A stretch of DNA of 64,000 bases from Chloracidobacterium thermophilum B (GTDB lineage Bacteria; Acidobacteriota; Blastocatellia; Chloracidobacteriales; Chloracidobacteriaceae): the NCBI RefSeq assembly GCF_000226295.1, contig NC_016024.1:1285501-1349500 (forward strand), given 5' to 3'. The notes beneath the pieces are model-generated. The model did no database searches. It saw only the letters and a list, made by a program, of their open reading frames with translations, and was not told where the DNA came from. This document shows, piece by piece, positions 16,578-24,319 of the stretch. The first letter of the stretch is position 1. Each line of letters starts with the position of its first letter. A program made the position numbers and the translations under genes.

Positions 16578-17516
16578 GGCTTCATCTTCGCTGGCTGCCT
16601 CGGCGGGAAGTTTTGGCGCTTCCGGCTGGGCGTCCATCGGCAGCGGGCGTCCGTCGCCCAAGGCGCGGATGGCTTCAATGACGCGGTTGGAAATTGCACG
16701 GTAGAAGTCAATCCGCGCCCGTTCGTCTTCCGGCAGCGGTTGATCAAGCAGGTCGCTCAAGTCGAGCGGCTTGCCAATGATGATACGCACTGTACGAAAG
16801 AAGCTGGGGATGAGCTTGCCGACGCCAAGCACTTCATCGGTGCCCATCAGACGTACCGGAATAACCGTGGGGCGCGCGTCGTAGATGAGTTTGCCGACGC
16901 CAGCGCGGCCGCGGCCGATTTCGCCGGTCCGTGACCGCGTACCTTCCGGGAACACGATGACGATGTTCTGCCGGAGCATCTCCACCCACTGATCGACCTG
17001 TTCGAGTCCGCCGGCGCTGCGCCGGTCAACCGGGAAAGTGCGCAGGTTTTTGAAGAAGTATTCGCCCAGCACCCGCAGAACGCGGTCCTTGAAGCGCCGT
17101 GAGGACGGATCGCCAAAAAAGTTCTTGCGGTCGGCGAGATTGATCGGGATGTATTCCGGGCGAAACAGCATGCGCGGGATGTACAGCCCGACGCCCAGGG
17201 CGAAGTTGTCCAGGATGGAGGAATGGTTGGGGCAGTAGAGGACGTTTTCGTGTGATTCCGGGATGTTTTCAAGACCCTCCACCTTCATCCGGTTGAGCAG
17301 GCGAAACAGCAGAAAGCTGCCAATCGTGGCAATGCCCAGCGCGATGCCGACGCCAGCGCTCGCCTTCAGCAGGGACGTGTATTTTTCCGGCGAAGGTGGA
17401 TTGTCGCCGGCTGCCGCCTTTGGTTTCGGCGTATCGGCCGGTTGCCCATTCAGGCTGCCGGAGGTCACTTGCGGGACGACGCGCATAGGCGAATCGGGGA
17501 GGCGACGTTTTGACAT
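16566..17516 (-). CDS. 1-acyl-sn-glycerol-3-phosphate acyltransferase (PlsC family)
   Basis: 316 residues. One membrane segment near residues 50-75 (ASAGVGIALGIATIGSFLLF) precedes the acyltransferase domain. The catalytic motif I is CPNHSSILDNF (H-x4-D) and the glycerol-3-phosphate-binding motif III is FPEGTRSRTGEIGRG; PVRLMGTDEVL follows as motif IV. The family acylates lysophosphatidic acid at sn-2 during phospholipid synthesis on the inner membrane. The first 45 and last 35 residues are extra, low-complexity sequence. It is transcribed away from the ferredoxin gene and converges on the prolyl oligopeptidase. Whether it is the main PlsC or a paralogue cannot be told. Confidence 0.9.
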   Translation of the reverse strand: MSKRRLPDSPMRVVPQVTSGSLNGQPADTPKPKAAAGDNPPSPEKYTSLLKASAGVGIALGIATIGSFLLFRLLNRMKVEGLENIPESHENVLYCPNHSSILDNFALGVGLYIPRMLFRPEYIPINLADRKNFFGDPSSRRFKDRVLRVLGEYFFKNLRTFPVDRRSAGGLEQVDQWVEMLRQNIVIVFPEGTRSRTGEIGRGRAGVGKLIYDARPTVIPVRLMGTDEVLGVGKLIPSFFRTVRIIIGKPLDLSDLLDQPLPEDERARIDFYRAISNRVIEAIRALGDGRPLPMDAQPEAPKLPAEAASEDEAGPV

Positions 17517-17723
17517 GGCTTCAGGTGGTCAGATGGGTTGGGGATGTCGCCCCAGCGTACATCAGGGCAGGAACCGTTATCCTGGGGCGGCGCTGGCGCT
17601 ACTTTATACGTGCCAATCGGCTGGAAACAACTGGCCGGGTGCCAGGCCGGGACGACTTCCCAACCGGCAGTGTTTCCGCCAAGATAGACGGCATCCGGCA
17701 CTTTGTGGAAAAGGACTTTTCCG

Positions 17724-18035
17724 ATGAGTATCTACGAAAAGCATGTGTTCGTGTGTGTGGCGGGCAAAACCTGCCCGACCCAGGGAAGCGAGGCGGTCTG
17801 GCAGGCGCTGCGGGATGAAGTCAAAGCCTGCGGCAAGCTGGAGAGCATTCGGGTCAACAAGGCGGGCTGCCTTGCCCAGTGCGGCAACGGCCCGATGGTC
17901 GTCGTGTATCCGGAACAGGTCTGGTACGGTCACGTCACCGTGGAGGACACCGCGGCCATTGTCCATGAACACCTGCTGGGCGGGCAGCCCGTTGAACGGC
18001 TGCGCTACGTCAAAACCAAGCCGGCGGCCTCATGA
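17724..18035 (+). CDS. Thioredoxin-like [2Fe-2S] ferredoxin
   Basis: 103 residues with the four-cysteine pattern of the thioredoxin-fold ferredoxins: KHVFVCVAGKTCPTQGS near the start and NKAGCLAQCGNGPMVVVYP in the middle, ending with a helix-rich tail. The fold is shared with NuoE and shuttles single electrons in the cytoplasm. The ATG at 17724 has AAGGA 8 bases upstream, better than the earlier TTG at 17703. Its stop codon overlaps the start of the GHMP kinase (ATGA), which implies coupling, though the two products have no obvious shared pathway. Confidence 0.9.
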   Translation: MSIYEKHVFVCVAGKTCPTQGSEAVWQALRDEVKACGKLESIRVNKAGCLAQCGNGPMVVVYPEQVWYGHVTVEDTAAIVHEHLLGGQPVERLRYVKTKPAAS

Positions 18036-19039
18036 TGCGCAGGGTCATTGCCACGGCTCCGACGCGCATTGATCTTGCCGGCGGCACGCTGGACCTGCCG
18101 CCGCTCTATCTGTTTCATCCGGGGGCGCTCACCGTCAATGCCGCCATTGACCAGCTTGCCACATGTGAGGTGACGACCCGCGCGGATACAAGCATTGTGC
18201 TGGTCTCACGTGATGTCGGACAGCGTGAAGTGTATCCGTCACGGGACGCCCTGCGCTTTGATACTCCGCTTCAGTTGTTGGCGCGGTTGGTGGCTTTCTT
18301 TGGGCCATCGGGCGGCATCGAGGTGATGACGGCCTGCGCTGCGCCACAGGGTTCGGGCCTGGGCGGTTCATCCGCGCTGGTGATGGCTCTGGCCGGGGCA
18401 CTGAACCATCTGACCGGCGCGGGCTATACCCCGGAGCAACTGTTGATCCTGGCCCCGAACATCGAAACCCAGGTGATTCGCGTTCCGGCCGGAGTGCAGG
18501 ATTACTATCCGGCGGTGTATGGGGGCATCAGTGCCATTCACCTGGGGGTGGGGGGCGTCTGTCATGAGTCGCTGGCGGCCGATTGGCTTCCGTGGCTGGA
18601 TGCCCACGTCGTGGTCTGCCACACCGGGCAGGCGCACTTTTCCGGCACGAACAACTGGGAAATTTTCAAGCGGCACATCGAGGGCGACCTGGCGACGCAG
18701 GCGGCTCTGGCGCGGATCCGGGACTTGGCCCGGGACATGTATGCAGCGGTGTGCGCCCGTGACCTTGGCGCGGTGGCCGCAGCACTGGAGCAGGAATGGC
18801 ACCACCGGCGGCAACTGGCGGCCGAAGTCTCCACACCGACTATCGAACGGCTCATGACCGTGGCGCGGGAGTCCGGCGCGCTGGCCGGGAAGGTATGTGG
18901 CGCTGGCGGCGGCGGCTGCGTGGTCTTTGTGGTTGCCGAAGGGCGCAAGCCAGATGTGCAGGCGGCTTTGACGGCTGCCGGAGGGCAGGTGCTCGATGCC
19001 CATCTCACCGCCCAAGGGCTGACCGTAACGGAAATGTGA
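18032..19039 (+). CDS. GHMP-family sugar kinase (heptose/galactose kinase-like)
   Basis: 335 residues. The N-terminal motif APTRIDLAGGTLD, the ATP-binding motif PQGSGLGGSSALVMALAGAL and the C-terminal motif AGKVCGAGGGGCVVFV are the three GHMP signatures. The motif-1 form RIDLAGG(T)LD and overall length are closest to the D-glycero-D-manno-heptose 7-phosphate kinase/galactokinase-like group rather than to homoserine or mevalonate kinases. It would phosphorylate a sugar, perhaps for nucleotide-sugar synthesis with an enzyme such as the one at 7183. Substrate is not certain. The start overlaps the ferredoxin stop; an ATG at 18035 is equally possible. Confidence 0.85.
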   Translation: MMRRVIATAPTRIDLAGGTLDLPPLYLFHPGALTVNAAIDQLATCEVTTRADTSIVLVSRDVGQREVYPSRDALRFDTPLQLLARLVAFFGPSGGIEVMTACAAPQGSGLGGSSALVMALAGALNHLTGAGYTPEQLLILAPNIETQVIRVPAGVQDYYPAVYGGISAIHLGVGGVCHESLAADWLPWLDAHVVVCHTGQAHFSGTNNWEIFKRHIEGDLATQAALARIRDLARDMYAAVCARDLGAVAAALEQEWHHRRQLAAEVSTPTIERLMTVARESGALAGKVCGAGGGGCVVFVVAEGRKPDVQAALTAAGGQVLDAHLTAQGLTVTEM

Positions 19040-19042
19040 TGG

Positions 19043-19699
19043 CTACAACAGGGGTGGTGTCAGCCGCGCTGCCACCACCTGCCAGATGGCTGTGTGTACT
19101 TCGTCGGGGGAGCGGTTTGCATCAATGACCCGAATGCGCGTTGGGTACTGTTCGGCCAGCGCCAGAAAGCCGGCCCGTACCCGGTGGTAGAACTCCAGTC
19201 CTGCCGCCTCGAAACGGTGGGCCGGTGCGCCACGTTGCCTCAGCCGCTGGACGGCCATTTCAACCGGCAGGTCAAGCAGGAACGTCAAATCCGGTTCCAG
19301 CCCCTGTGTGGCAAGCTGAAGGCTCTGTTCGATGACCTCGGCGCTCATCCGGCGTCCAGAACCCTGATAGGCCCGGGTGGAATCGGCAAAACGGTCACAG
19401 ACGACGATCTGGCCGGCAGTCAGCGCCGGACGGATGACGGTCTCGACGTGCTCGGCGCGGTCGGCAGCAAACAGGAGAATTTCGGCGCGGGTGGTGGGTG
19501 CTGTCTCTCTGGTATCGAGCAAGACTTGGCGCAGGTAACGTCCAAGAGGCGTGCCGCCCGGTTCGTGGGTGTGGATGACCGGCACGGCTGCCCGCTGGAG
19601 TGCCGCCACCAGCCGTTTCACCTGGGTCGTTTTTCCAGAACCATCAATCCCCTCGAAGCTGATGAACTTACCGCGAGGCGGCGCTTGACAGGTAGGCAT
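19043..19699 (-). CDS. tmk: Thymidylate kinase
   Basis: 218 residues. It phosphorylates dTMP to dTDP with ATP. The P-loop FEGIDGSGKTTQVKRL lies at residues 15-30, followed by HEPGGTPLGRYLRQVLL, the DRFADSTRAYQGSGR motif (dTMP and lid contact) and FLLDLPVEMAVQRLRQRG. Length and order are standard for bacterial Tmk. The gene converges on the GHMP kinase with a 3-base gap and is followed upstream by hfq on the same strand, 27 bases away, so hfq and tmk are probably co-transcribed. Confidence 0.96.
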   Translation of the reverse strand: MPTCQAPPRGKFISFEGIDGSGKTTQVKRLVAALQRAAVPVIHTHEPGGTPLGRYLRQVLLDTRETAPTTRAEILLFAADRAEHVETVIRPALTAGQIVVCDRFADSTRAYQGSGRRMSAEVIEQSLQLATQGLEPDLTFLLDLPVEMAVQRLRQRGAPAHRFEAAGLEFYHRVRAGFLALAEQYPTRIRVIDANRSPDEVHTAIWQVVAARLTPPLL

Positions 19700-19726
19700 T
19701 GGGTTTGGGTGCCGTGCGATTACAGC

Positions 19727-20059
19727 TCAGGATGTGGTCTCCCCGCCGTCACCGGCCTCTTTTTCACCTGATGAGCTTTCTGCTGTCGTGCCGGGTGCGG
19801 AGGGTGTCGGATGGCGGCCCGGGCCGCTGCGCATGACGGAAATGGTGGAAATGGCATGTTTGAAGATGAGTTGCTCCTGCTGTCCGGCTTCCAGAACAAC
19901 CGAATACTTGTCGAAGCCACGGATGCGGCCCGTCAGTTTGACGCCGCTGACGAGATAAATTGCGACCAGTGAACGCTCGCGGCGCACCTGATTGAGAAAG
20001 GTGTCCTGAAGATTTTGTGAAGACGCCCCCGATGGCGACGCAGGTGATTTGGCATCCAT
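19727..20059 (-). CDS. hfq: RNA chaperone Hfq
   Basis: 110 residues. The Sm1 and Sm2 region reads [40 protein letters not shown], and [18 protein letters not shown], with the KH pair of Sm2 present. Hfq forms a hexamer that binds A-rich and U-rich RNA and pairs small RNAs with mRNAs. The start at 20059 leaves a short disordered N-terminus; an open frame upstream to 20434 has no Hfq-like content. The C-terminal tail (about 35 residues) is polar and acidic. The upstream region has been approached by the IS element at about 20282. Confidence 0.95.
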   Translation of the reverse strand: MDAKSPASPSGASSQNLQDTFLNQVRRERSLVAIYLVSGVKLTGRIRGFDKYSVVLEAGQQEQLIFKHAISTISVMRSGPGRHPTPSAPGTTAESSSGEKEAGDGGETTS

Positions 20060-20281
20060 AGTTTTGTGTCCAAAGCCCCCTGCCAAGACAGACGCGGCAG
20101 GTTGACGGTTCAACAGGTTGGGACAAAAAAGAACGTCCAAAAAAAGATGAGTGGCCAAAGTACCATTGCCGCTCCGAAAATTCCAACCGGGCCAGCCCCC
20201 TGGCTTGACCTGCCCGGTGACGAACATCCATGTTCGACCTGCACGCTGGTGCGTAGAAAACCTACAGGAGCCGGACTCTAG
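20060..20281. other. Non-coding region upstream of hfq
   Basis: About 220 bases between hfq and the insertion element. It holds an AT-rich stretch with two A-runs (near 20127-20132 and 20140-20146) and a perfect palindrome at 20221-20236. No gene is visible. The hfq promoter should lie here, but I could not assign clear -35 and -10 boxes. Confidence 0.4.
20221..20236. promoter_or_regulatory. Operator-like perfect palindrome
   Basis: CGAACAT, CC, ATGTTCG: a 7-bp inverted repeat with a 2-base centre, 16 bases in all. It lies 162 bases upstream of the hfq start and about 60 bases before the IS left end. It resembles a LexA-type box (GAAC...GTTC) but the GAAC-GTTC spacing is six, not four, bases. 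It is a candidate repressor site for hfq or for the gene that faced it before the IS inserted. Confidence 0.35.
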
Positions 20282-20282
20282 C

Positions 20283-20311
20283 TTGCCGTATAGTACGCGG
20301 TAGTGTATAAT
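20283..20311 (+). promoter_or_regulatory. Probable tnpA promoter at the IS left end
   Basis: TTGCCG (20283-20288), 17-base spacer, TATAAT (20306-20311). This is a near-consensus sigma-70 promoter. The expected transcription start falls at about 20318, almost on the ATG at 20319, so tnpA may be translated from a leaderless or nearly leaderless mRNA. Confidence 0.6.
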
Positions 20312-20312
20312 A

Positions 20313-20963
20313 ATGCTCATGGAAAGCACTATAAGCACAGGCAAGGCGGCAAAACTCCTTGGTGTCTCGGTCAAGACGTTGCAGCGTTGGGAACGCGAAG
20401 GAAGGCTGATTCCGGTGGCCCGAACGGACAGCAACCGCCGCCTCTACACTGAGACGCAGATCCGTGAGTTCATCGGTTTGCGGCAGGCCAACCATGCGCC
20501 AACAAAGCTTGTCGCCTACTGTCGGGTATCGAGTGCGGCGCAGAAGCCGGACCTGGCGGATCAGCGCAAAGTGCTGGAAGAGTTCGTGGTGGCGAAGGGA
20601 TTGGCGGGGGTCGGGTTTATCGAGGAAGTGGGCAGCGGGCTGGACTTCAGGCGCAAGCGGTTTCTGGCCCTTATGGACGAGATCGGGCGACGGGAAGTCA
20701 GGATGCTGATTCTCGCTCACCGGGACCGCCTCACCCGTTTCGGCTTTGAGTGGTTCGAACATTACGCCCAAACCCATGGCTGCGAAGTGCTGGTACTGAA
20801 CCAGGAACGGCTGTCTCCCGAACAGGAAATGGTGCAAGACTTAATGACCATCGTGCGCTGTTTTTCGTCTCGGCTATACGGTTTGAGGAACTATCGAAAG
20901 AAGTTGAATGAAGCGCTGAAACAGGATGCGAATGACGTCAAAAAGGCCCAACAATGCAACTGA
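20313..20963 (+). CDS. tnpA: IS607-family transposase TnpA (serine recombinase with MerR-like HTH)
   Basis: 216 residues from the ATG at 20313 (214 from 20319). Residues 8-55 are a MerR-like helix-turn-helix ([39 protein letters not shown]). The catalytic domain starts [13 protein letters not shown], with the nucleophilic serine at about residue 73, then [20 protein letters not shown] and [20 protein letters not shown]. The end [19 protein letters not shown] is typical of this family. The enzyme cuts and rejoins DNA through a phosphoserine intermediate, moving the element via a circular form. It overlaps tnpB by 10 bases. Confidence 0.95.
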   Translation: MLMESTISTGKAAKLLGVSVKTLQRWEREGRLIPVARTDSNRRLYTETQIREFIGLRQANHAPTKLVAYCRVSSAAQKPDLADQRKVLEEFVVAKGLAGVGFIEEVGSGLDFRRKRFLALMDEIGRREVRMLILAHRDRLTRFGFEWFEHYAQTHGCEVLVLNQERLSPEQEMVQDLMTIVRCFSSRLYGLRNYRKKLNEALKQDANDVKKAQQCN

Positions 20964-22294
20964 CCCACAAGATCGCTCTTTGTCCGACTCCTGAGCAAGT
21001 GGACTACTTCAAGCGCGCCTGCGGCACGGCGCGGCGTGTTTGGAACTGGGCGCTCAATGAGTGGAACAGGCAATACGCAGCAGGCGGCAGGCCAAACGCC
21101 CTGGCGCTCAAAAAACAGTTCAACGCCATCAAGTACACCGACCCGCAGTGGCTCGATGAGAACGGTCGGCCTTGGTTGCAAGACATTCACCGGGATGCCC
21201 ACGCCCAGCCGTTCAGGAATCTCGCCAAAGCCTGGGAACGGTTCTTCGCCGACCTCAAGGAGGGCAAAGAAGCGCACGAGCCACGGCTCAAGAAAAAGGG
21301 CCGTTGCCGCGACAGCTTTTATGTTGCCAACGACAAGTTCACCCTGGAAGGCAGGACGATCCGTCTGCCCAGGATCGGTGAAGTCGCCATGACCAAGGAG
21401 CTGCGCTTCGCGGGCAGGATTTTGGGCGCAACGGTTTCTCGCACCGCGGATCGTTGGTTTGTGGCCATACAGGTCGAGGTGCCTGATGCGCAATTTTATC
21501 GGCGTCGCACGTCGCACGAGGTCAACGGCATCGACCTGGGCATCAAGGCTGCCGCAACGGTCTCCAGCGGTGAAGTCATCGAGGCGCCAAAGCCGCTCAA
21601 AGCCGCGCTGCGCCGTCTGGAAATCCGTAGCCGACGTCTCAGCCGCAAGCTGGAAGCCGCCAAGAAGGCAGCAGGATTTGAACGCCATGCCCGCCTGCCT
21701 AAAGGAACGCGCCTGCCGGTATCGAACAACCGGCAGAAGTCCGCTGCGATATTGGCAAGGCTCTATGCCCGCATGGCCAATATCCGAGCGGATTTCACCC
21801 ACAAGCTCACGACTCGACTCTGCCGCGAAAACCAAGCGTTAGTGATCGAGGATTTAAACGTCAAAGGGATGCTGGAGAACGAGAAACTCGCCCGCGCCAT
21901 CTCTGACGTGGGTTTTGGGATGTTGCGCTCGCCGTTGGAATACAAGGCCCGGCGCTACGGTACTCAGCTTACCATCGCTGATCGCTGGTATCCAAGTAGC
22001 CGACTGTGCTCCATCTGTGGCTGGAAGAACGAGGCGCTGACATTGAGAGATCGAACATGGGTGTGTGCTCAATGTGGTGCGCACCATGACCGTGACCTCA
22101 ATGCGGCGCTGAACCTGAAACGGCTGGCAACCGAAACTGCCCTACCCGTGGCGAGTCCGTCCAGCAATGGCGGCGCTGCGGCGGGGACCGTCCCCGCCGT
22201 AGTCGGGAAAGTCACGCCTGTCAGATACGACGGTGGTCAACAGGACACGTCGGGGCAGGAAGAGAACCGTGCGCACTTTTGCGCACATTCTTGA
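20954..22294 (+). CDS. tnpB: TnpB, RNA-guided DNA endonuclease of an IS607 element
   Basis: 446 residues, full length for the family. The N-terminal helix-turn-helix begins [20 protein letters not shown]. The RuvC-like nuclease residues are intact: D194 in NGIDLGIKAA, E299 in ALVIEDLNVKGM and D381 in HHDRDLNAALNL. The zinc ribbon has C352, C355, C371 and C374. TnpB proteins use an omega-RNA from the element's right end to cut DNA next to a short adjacent motif; they are ancestors of Cas12. Here residues after about 395 are low-complexity and are encoded by the region that would also form the omega-RNA. The stop lies 14 bases before the mazG start. Confidence 0.95.
   Translation: MQLTHKIALCPTPEQVDYFKRACGTARRVWNWALNEWNRQYAAGGRPNALALKKQFNAIKYTDPQWLDENGRPWLQDIHRDAHAQPFRNLAKAWERFFADLKEGKEAHEPRLKKKGRCRDSFYVANDKFTLEGRTIRLPRIGEVAMTKELRFAGRILGATVSRTADRWFVAIQVEVPDAQFYRRRTSHEVNGIDLGIKAAATVSSGEVIEAPKPLKAALRRLEIRSRRLSRKLEAAKKAAGFERHARLPKGTRLPVSNNRQKSAAILARLYARMANIRADFTHKLTTRLCRENQALVIEDLNVKGMLENEKLARAISDVGFGMLRSPLEYKARRYGTQLTIADRWYPSSRLCSICGWKNEALTLRDRTWVCAQCGAHHDRDLNAALNLKRLATETALPVASPSSNGGAAAGTVPAVVGKVTPVRYDGGQQDTSGQEENRAHFCAHS
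22150..22290 (+). ncRNA. Candidate omega-RNA (reRNA) scaffold at the IS607 right end
   Basis: Two stable hairpins lie in the 3' end of tnpB. One is CGGCGGGG (22179-22186), loop ACCGT, CCCCGCCG (22192-22199): 8 bp, all GC. The other is GTGCGCA (22269-22275), loop CTTT, TGCGCAC (22280-22286): 7 bp, perfect, at the expected element end. In characterised TnpB systems the guide RNA covers the 3' end of tnpB and continues past the element end into flanking DNA. The 5' end is unknown and the coordinates are approximate. Confidence 0.5.
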
Positions 22295-22308
22295 TAGCAG
22301 TCATTGGC

Positions 22309-23178
22309 ATGGCATCATCGCGGACCTTCCCGGACAACCCTGGCCCGGAGCAACGGTTTCAAGCTCTGGTCGAGGTCATGGCGCGGTTGCGCGGCCCACA
22401 GGGCTGTCCCTGGGACCGGGAGCAGACACACCAGACGCTCAAGCCCTATCTTCTGGAAGAAGCCTACGAGGTACTTCACGCCCTCGACGAAGGGGATGAC
22501 CGGGAGCTGTGCCGGGAGCTGGGGGATGTTCTGCTCCAGGTGATCTTCCACGCCCAGATTGCGGCCGAGGAAGGCCGCTTTGACATCTACGCGGTGATTG
22601 ACGCGCTGCGTGAGAAGCTCATCCGCCGCCACCCCCACGTCTTTGGCAGCCTCACAGTACATGACGCTCAGGAAGTCACCCGCAACTGGGAAGCCATCAA
22701 GGCTCAGGAAAAAGCCCAGGAGAAGTCTGTGGCCAGCCAGGACGGCCGGCTGGCGTCAGTGCTGGATGGGGTTTCGTCCCGCATGCCGGCGCTCATCGAG
22801 GCCCGGCAACTGACGGAACGGGCCGCGTATTACGATTTCGACTGGCCGGATGCCCAGGCGGTACTCGCCAAGCTGGAGGAGGAAACCGGGGAACTCCAGG
22901 CGGTGCTGGCGCAGCCGGCACCCAACCCACAGGAAATTGCCGAAGAAGTCGGCGATCTGCTCTTTGTCGTGGTCAATCTGGCGCGCAAGCTCGGCCTCGA
23001 TCCCGAAGCCACGCTCAAGGCGACGAATCAGAAGTTTCGGCGGCGTTTTGCCGCCGTGGAGCAGGCGCTGGCAGCGCGGGGCAAGACCCTTGCCGAAAGT
23101 GACCCGGCCGAGATGAACGCCATCTGGGATGCCATCAAACACGCGCCGGCATCGTCCTCTGAAAGCCATGGCGGATGA
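22309..23178 (+). CDS. mazG: Nucleoside triphosphate pyrophosphohydrolase MazG
   Basis: 289 residues with two tandem MazG domains, as in the E. coli-type enzyme. The first has RLRGPQGCPWDREQTHQTLK and LLEEAYEVLHALDEGD (EExxE..ExxD metal site); the second has EEETGELQAVLAQ and EEVGDLLFVVVNLARKLGLD. The family hydrolyses NTPs and dNTPs to monophosphates and lowers (p)ppGpp-linked or damaged nucleotide pools. The ATG at 22309 gives the usual N-terminus; a GTG/ATG-like start at 22279 would lie inside the IS right end. No ribosome-binding site is present, which suggests the IS replaced the native leader. It overlaps dprA by 11 bases. Confidence 0.94.
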   Translation: MASSRTFPDNPGPEQRFQALVEVMARLRGPQGCPWDREQTHQTLKPYLLEEAYEVLHALDEGDDRELCRELGDVLLQVIFHAQIAAEEGRFDIYAVIDALREKLIRRHPHVFGSLTVHDAQEVTRNWEAIKAQEKAQEKSVASQDGRLASVLDGVSSRMPALIEARQLTERAAYYDFDWPDAQAVLAKLEEETGELQAVLAQPAPNPQEIAEEVGDLLFVVVNLARKLGLDPEATLKATNQKFRRRFAAVEQALAARGKTLAESDPAEMNAIWDAIKHAPASSSESHGG

Positions 23179-24292
23179 CCTGCGGGACTGGTTCAGGTTG
23201 TGGTTGACGCCGGGCGTCGGGCCCGTCGTGGGCGGTAAGCTGATCCACCACTTTGGCACGCCGGCAGCCGCTCTGGCAGCCCCCTATTCAGAGTTGCGCG
23301 CTGTGGGCGTGCCGGAAGAAACGGCCCGGGCCATTGTGGGGCAGGCATCTGAAGCGGCGGTGGAACGGCAGTTGGCGGCTCTGGAGCGTTCCGGCGGTTG
23401 CGTACTGACCCTGGCCGATACGGCCTATCCGGCGCTATTGCGTGCTATTCCTGACCCGCCGTTACTGTTGTTCGTTCGGGGAAATCTGGCCGATGCCGTG
23501 GCGCAGCCCTGCCTGGCCATTGTCGGTTCGCGATCCTGCTCAACCTACGGACGGAATGCCGCCAACCGTCTGGCGCGCGACCTGGCCAGCCGGGGTGTGA
23601 CCATCGTCTCCGGCCTGGCGCGGGGCATTGACACGGCCGCCCACGAAGCGGCGCTTGATGCTGGGGGGCGAACCATCGCCGTACTGGGGACGGGATTGGA
23701 CGACACCTACCCACGGGAAAATGCCAAACTTGCTGACCGGATAGCAGAAACCGGGGCGCTGGTGACGGAATTCCCCTTTGAAAAGCCTCCGGCCCCCCAG
23801 AACTTTCCCTACCGGAACCGGGTCATTGCCGGATTGTGCCTGGGTGTTCTGGTCGTGGAAGCGGCTGAGCAGTCCGGCTCACTCATCACGGCGCGGCTGG
23901 CTCTCGAACAGGGGCGCGAAGTGTTCGCCGTGCCGGGCAACATCACTTCGGGGAAGTCCATCGGCACGAACCGGCTCATTCAGGATGGCGCCAAACTCGT
24001 GATGGACTGGCAGGATGTCGTGGCCGAGTTTTCCTACGATCTGCGGCAACGGCTCCGCACCGGACAGCCTGCGGCAACGCCACAGGAAAGCCACTTGCCT
24101 TTTGATTTGGGCGAGGATGAGCAGTGTATTCTGGCGCTGGTGGGCTTTGATCAGCCGGTGTATGTGGATGGGTTGATTGTGCAGAGTGGGCTGGGGCAGC
24201 CACGAACCATGGCTGCCCTGCTCAACCTGACACTGCGCGGCCTGCTGCGTGAGTTGCCCGGCAAGTGCTACGTCCGGGCGTGGAATGGATGA
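23168..24292 (+). CDS. dprA: DNA-processing protein DprA
   Basis: 374 residues. DprA binds incoming single-stranded DNA during natural transformation and loads RecA. A short N-terminal helical domain (RLWLTPGVGPVVGGKLIHHF) precedes the Rossmann-like core: AIVGSRSCSTYGRNAANRLA, VSGLARGIDTAAHEAALDAG, AVLGTGLDDTYPRENAKLAD and FPYRNRVIAGLCLGVLVVEA. VFAVPGNITSGKSIGTNRLI follows. A C-terminal winged-helix-like segment is present. It overlaps the end of mazG, so both are likely made from one mRNA. Confidence 0.96.
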   Translation: MADDLRDWFRLWLTPGVGPVVGGKLIHHFGTPAAALAAPYSELRAVGVPEETARAIVGQASEAAVERQLAALERSGGCVLTLADTAYPALLRAIPDPPLLLFVRGNLADAVAQPCLAIVGSRSCSTYGRNAANRLARDLASRGVTIVSGLARGIDTAAHEAALDAGGRTIAVLGTGLDDTYPRENAKLADRIAETGALVTEFPFEKPPAPQNFPYRNRVIAGLCLGVLVVEAAEQSGSLITARLALEQGREVFAVPGNITSGKSIGTNRLIQDGAKLVMDWQDVVAEFSYDLRQRLRTGQPAATPQESHLPFDLGEDEQCILALVGFDQPVYVDGLIVQSGLGQPRTMAALLNLTLRGLLRELPGKCYVRAWNG

Positions 24293-24319
24293 CCGTTCGC
24301 GCCCAGGCGACACCCCCGG

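Larger units (their letters stand above)
20282..22290 (+). mobile_element. IS607-family insertion sequence, apparently intact
   Basis: The element encodes a MerR-type/serine-recombinase transposase and an overlapping TnpB. This family has no terminal inverted repeats and makes no target duplication, so the ends are estimates. The left end is placed near the spaced GTA direct repeats (20288, 20293, 20300, 20305) just before tnpA. The right end is placed after the perfect hairpin at 22269-22286. It sits between hfq and mazG. Both proteins keep their catalytic residues, so the element could be mobile. Confidence 0.75.

Noticed and set aside
20221-20236. A LexA (SOS) box in front of hfq.
   Set aside because: The GAAC-GTTC spacing is six instead of four, so I list it only as an unnamed operator-like palindrome.
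20282-22290. A CRISPR-Cas12 locus.
   Set aside because: The nuclease is a 446-residue TnpB with its own serine transposase; there is no repeat-spacer array and no cas1 or cas2.
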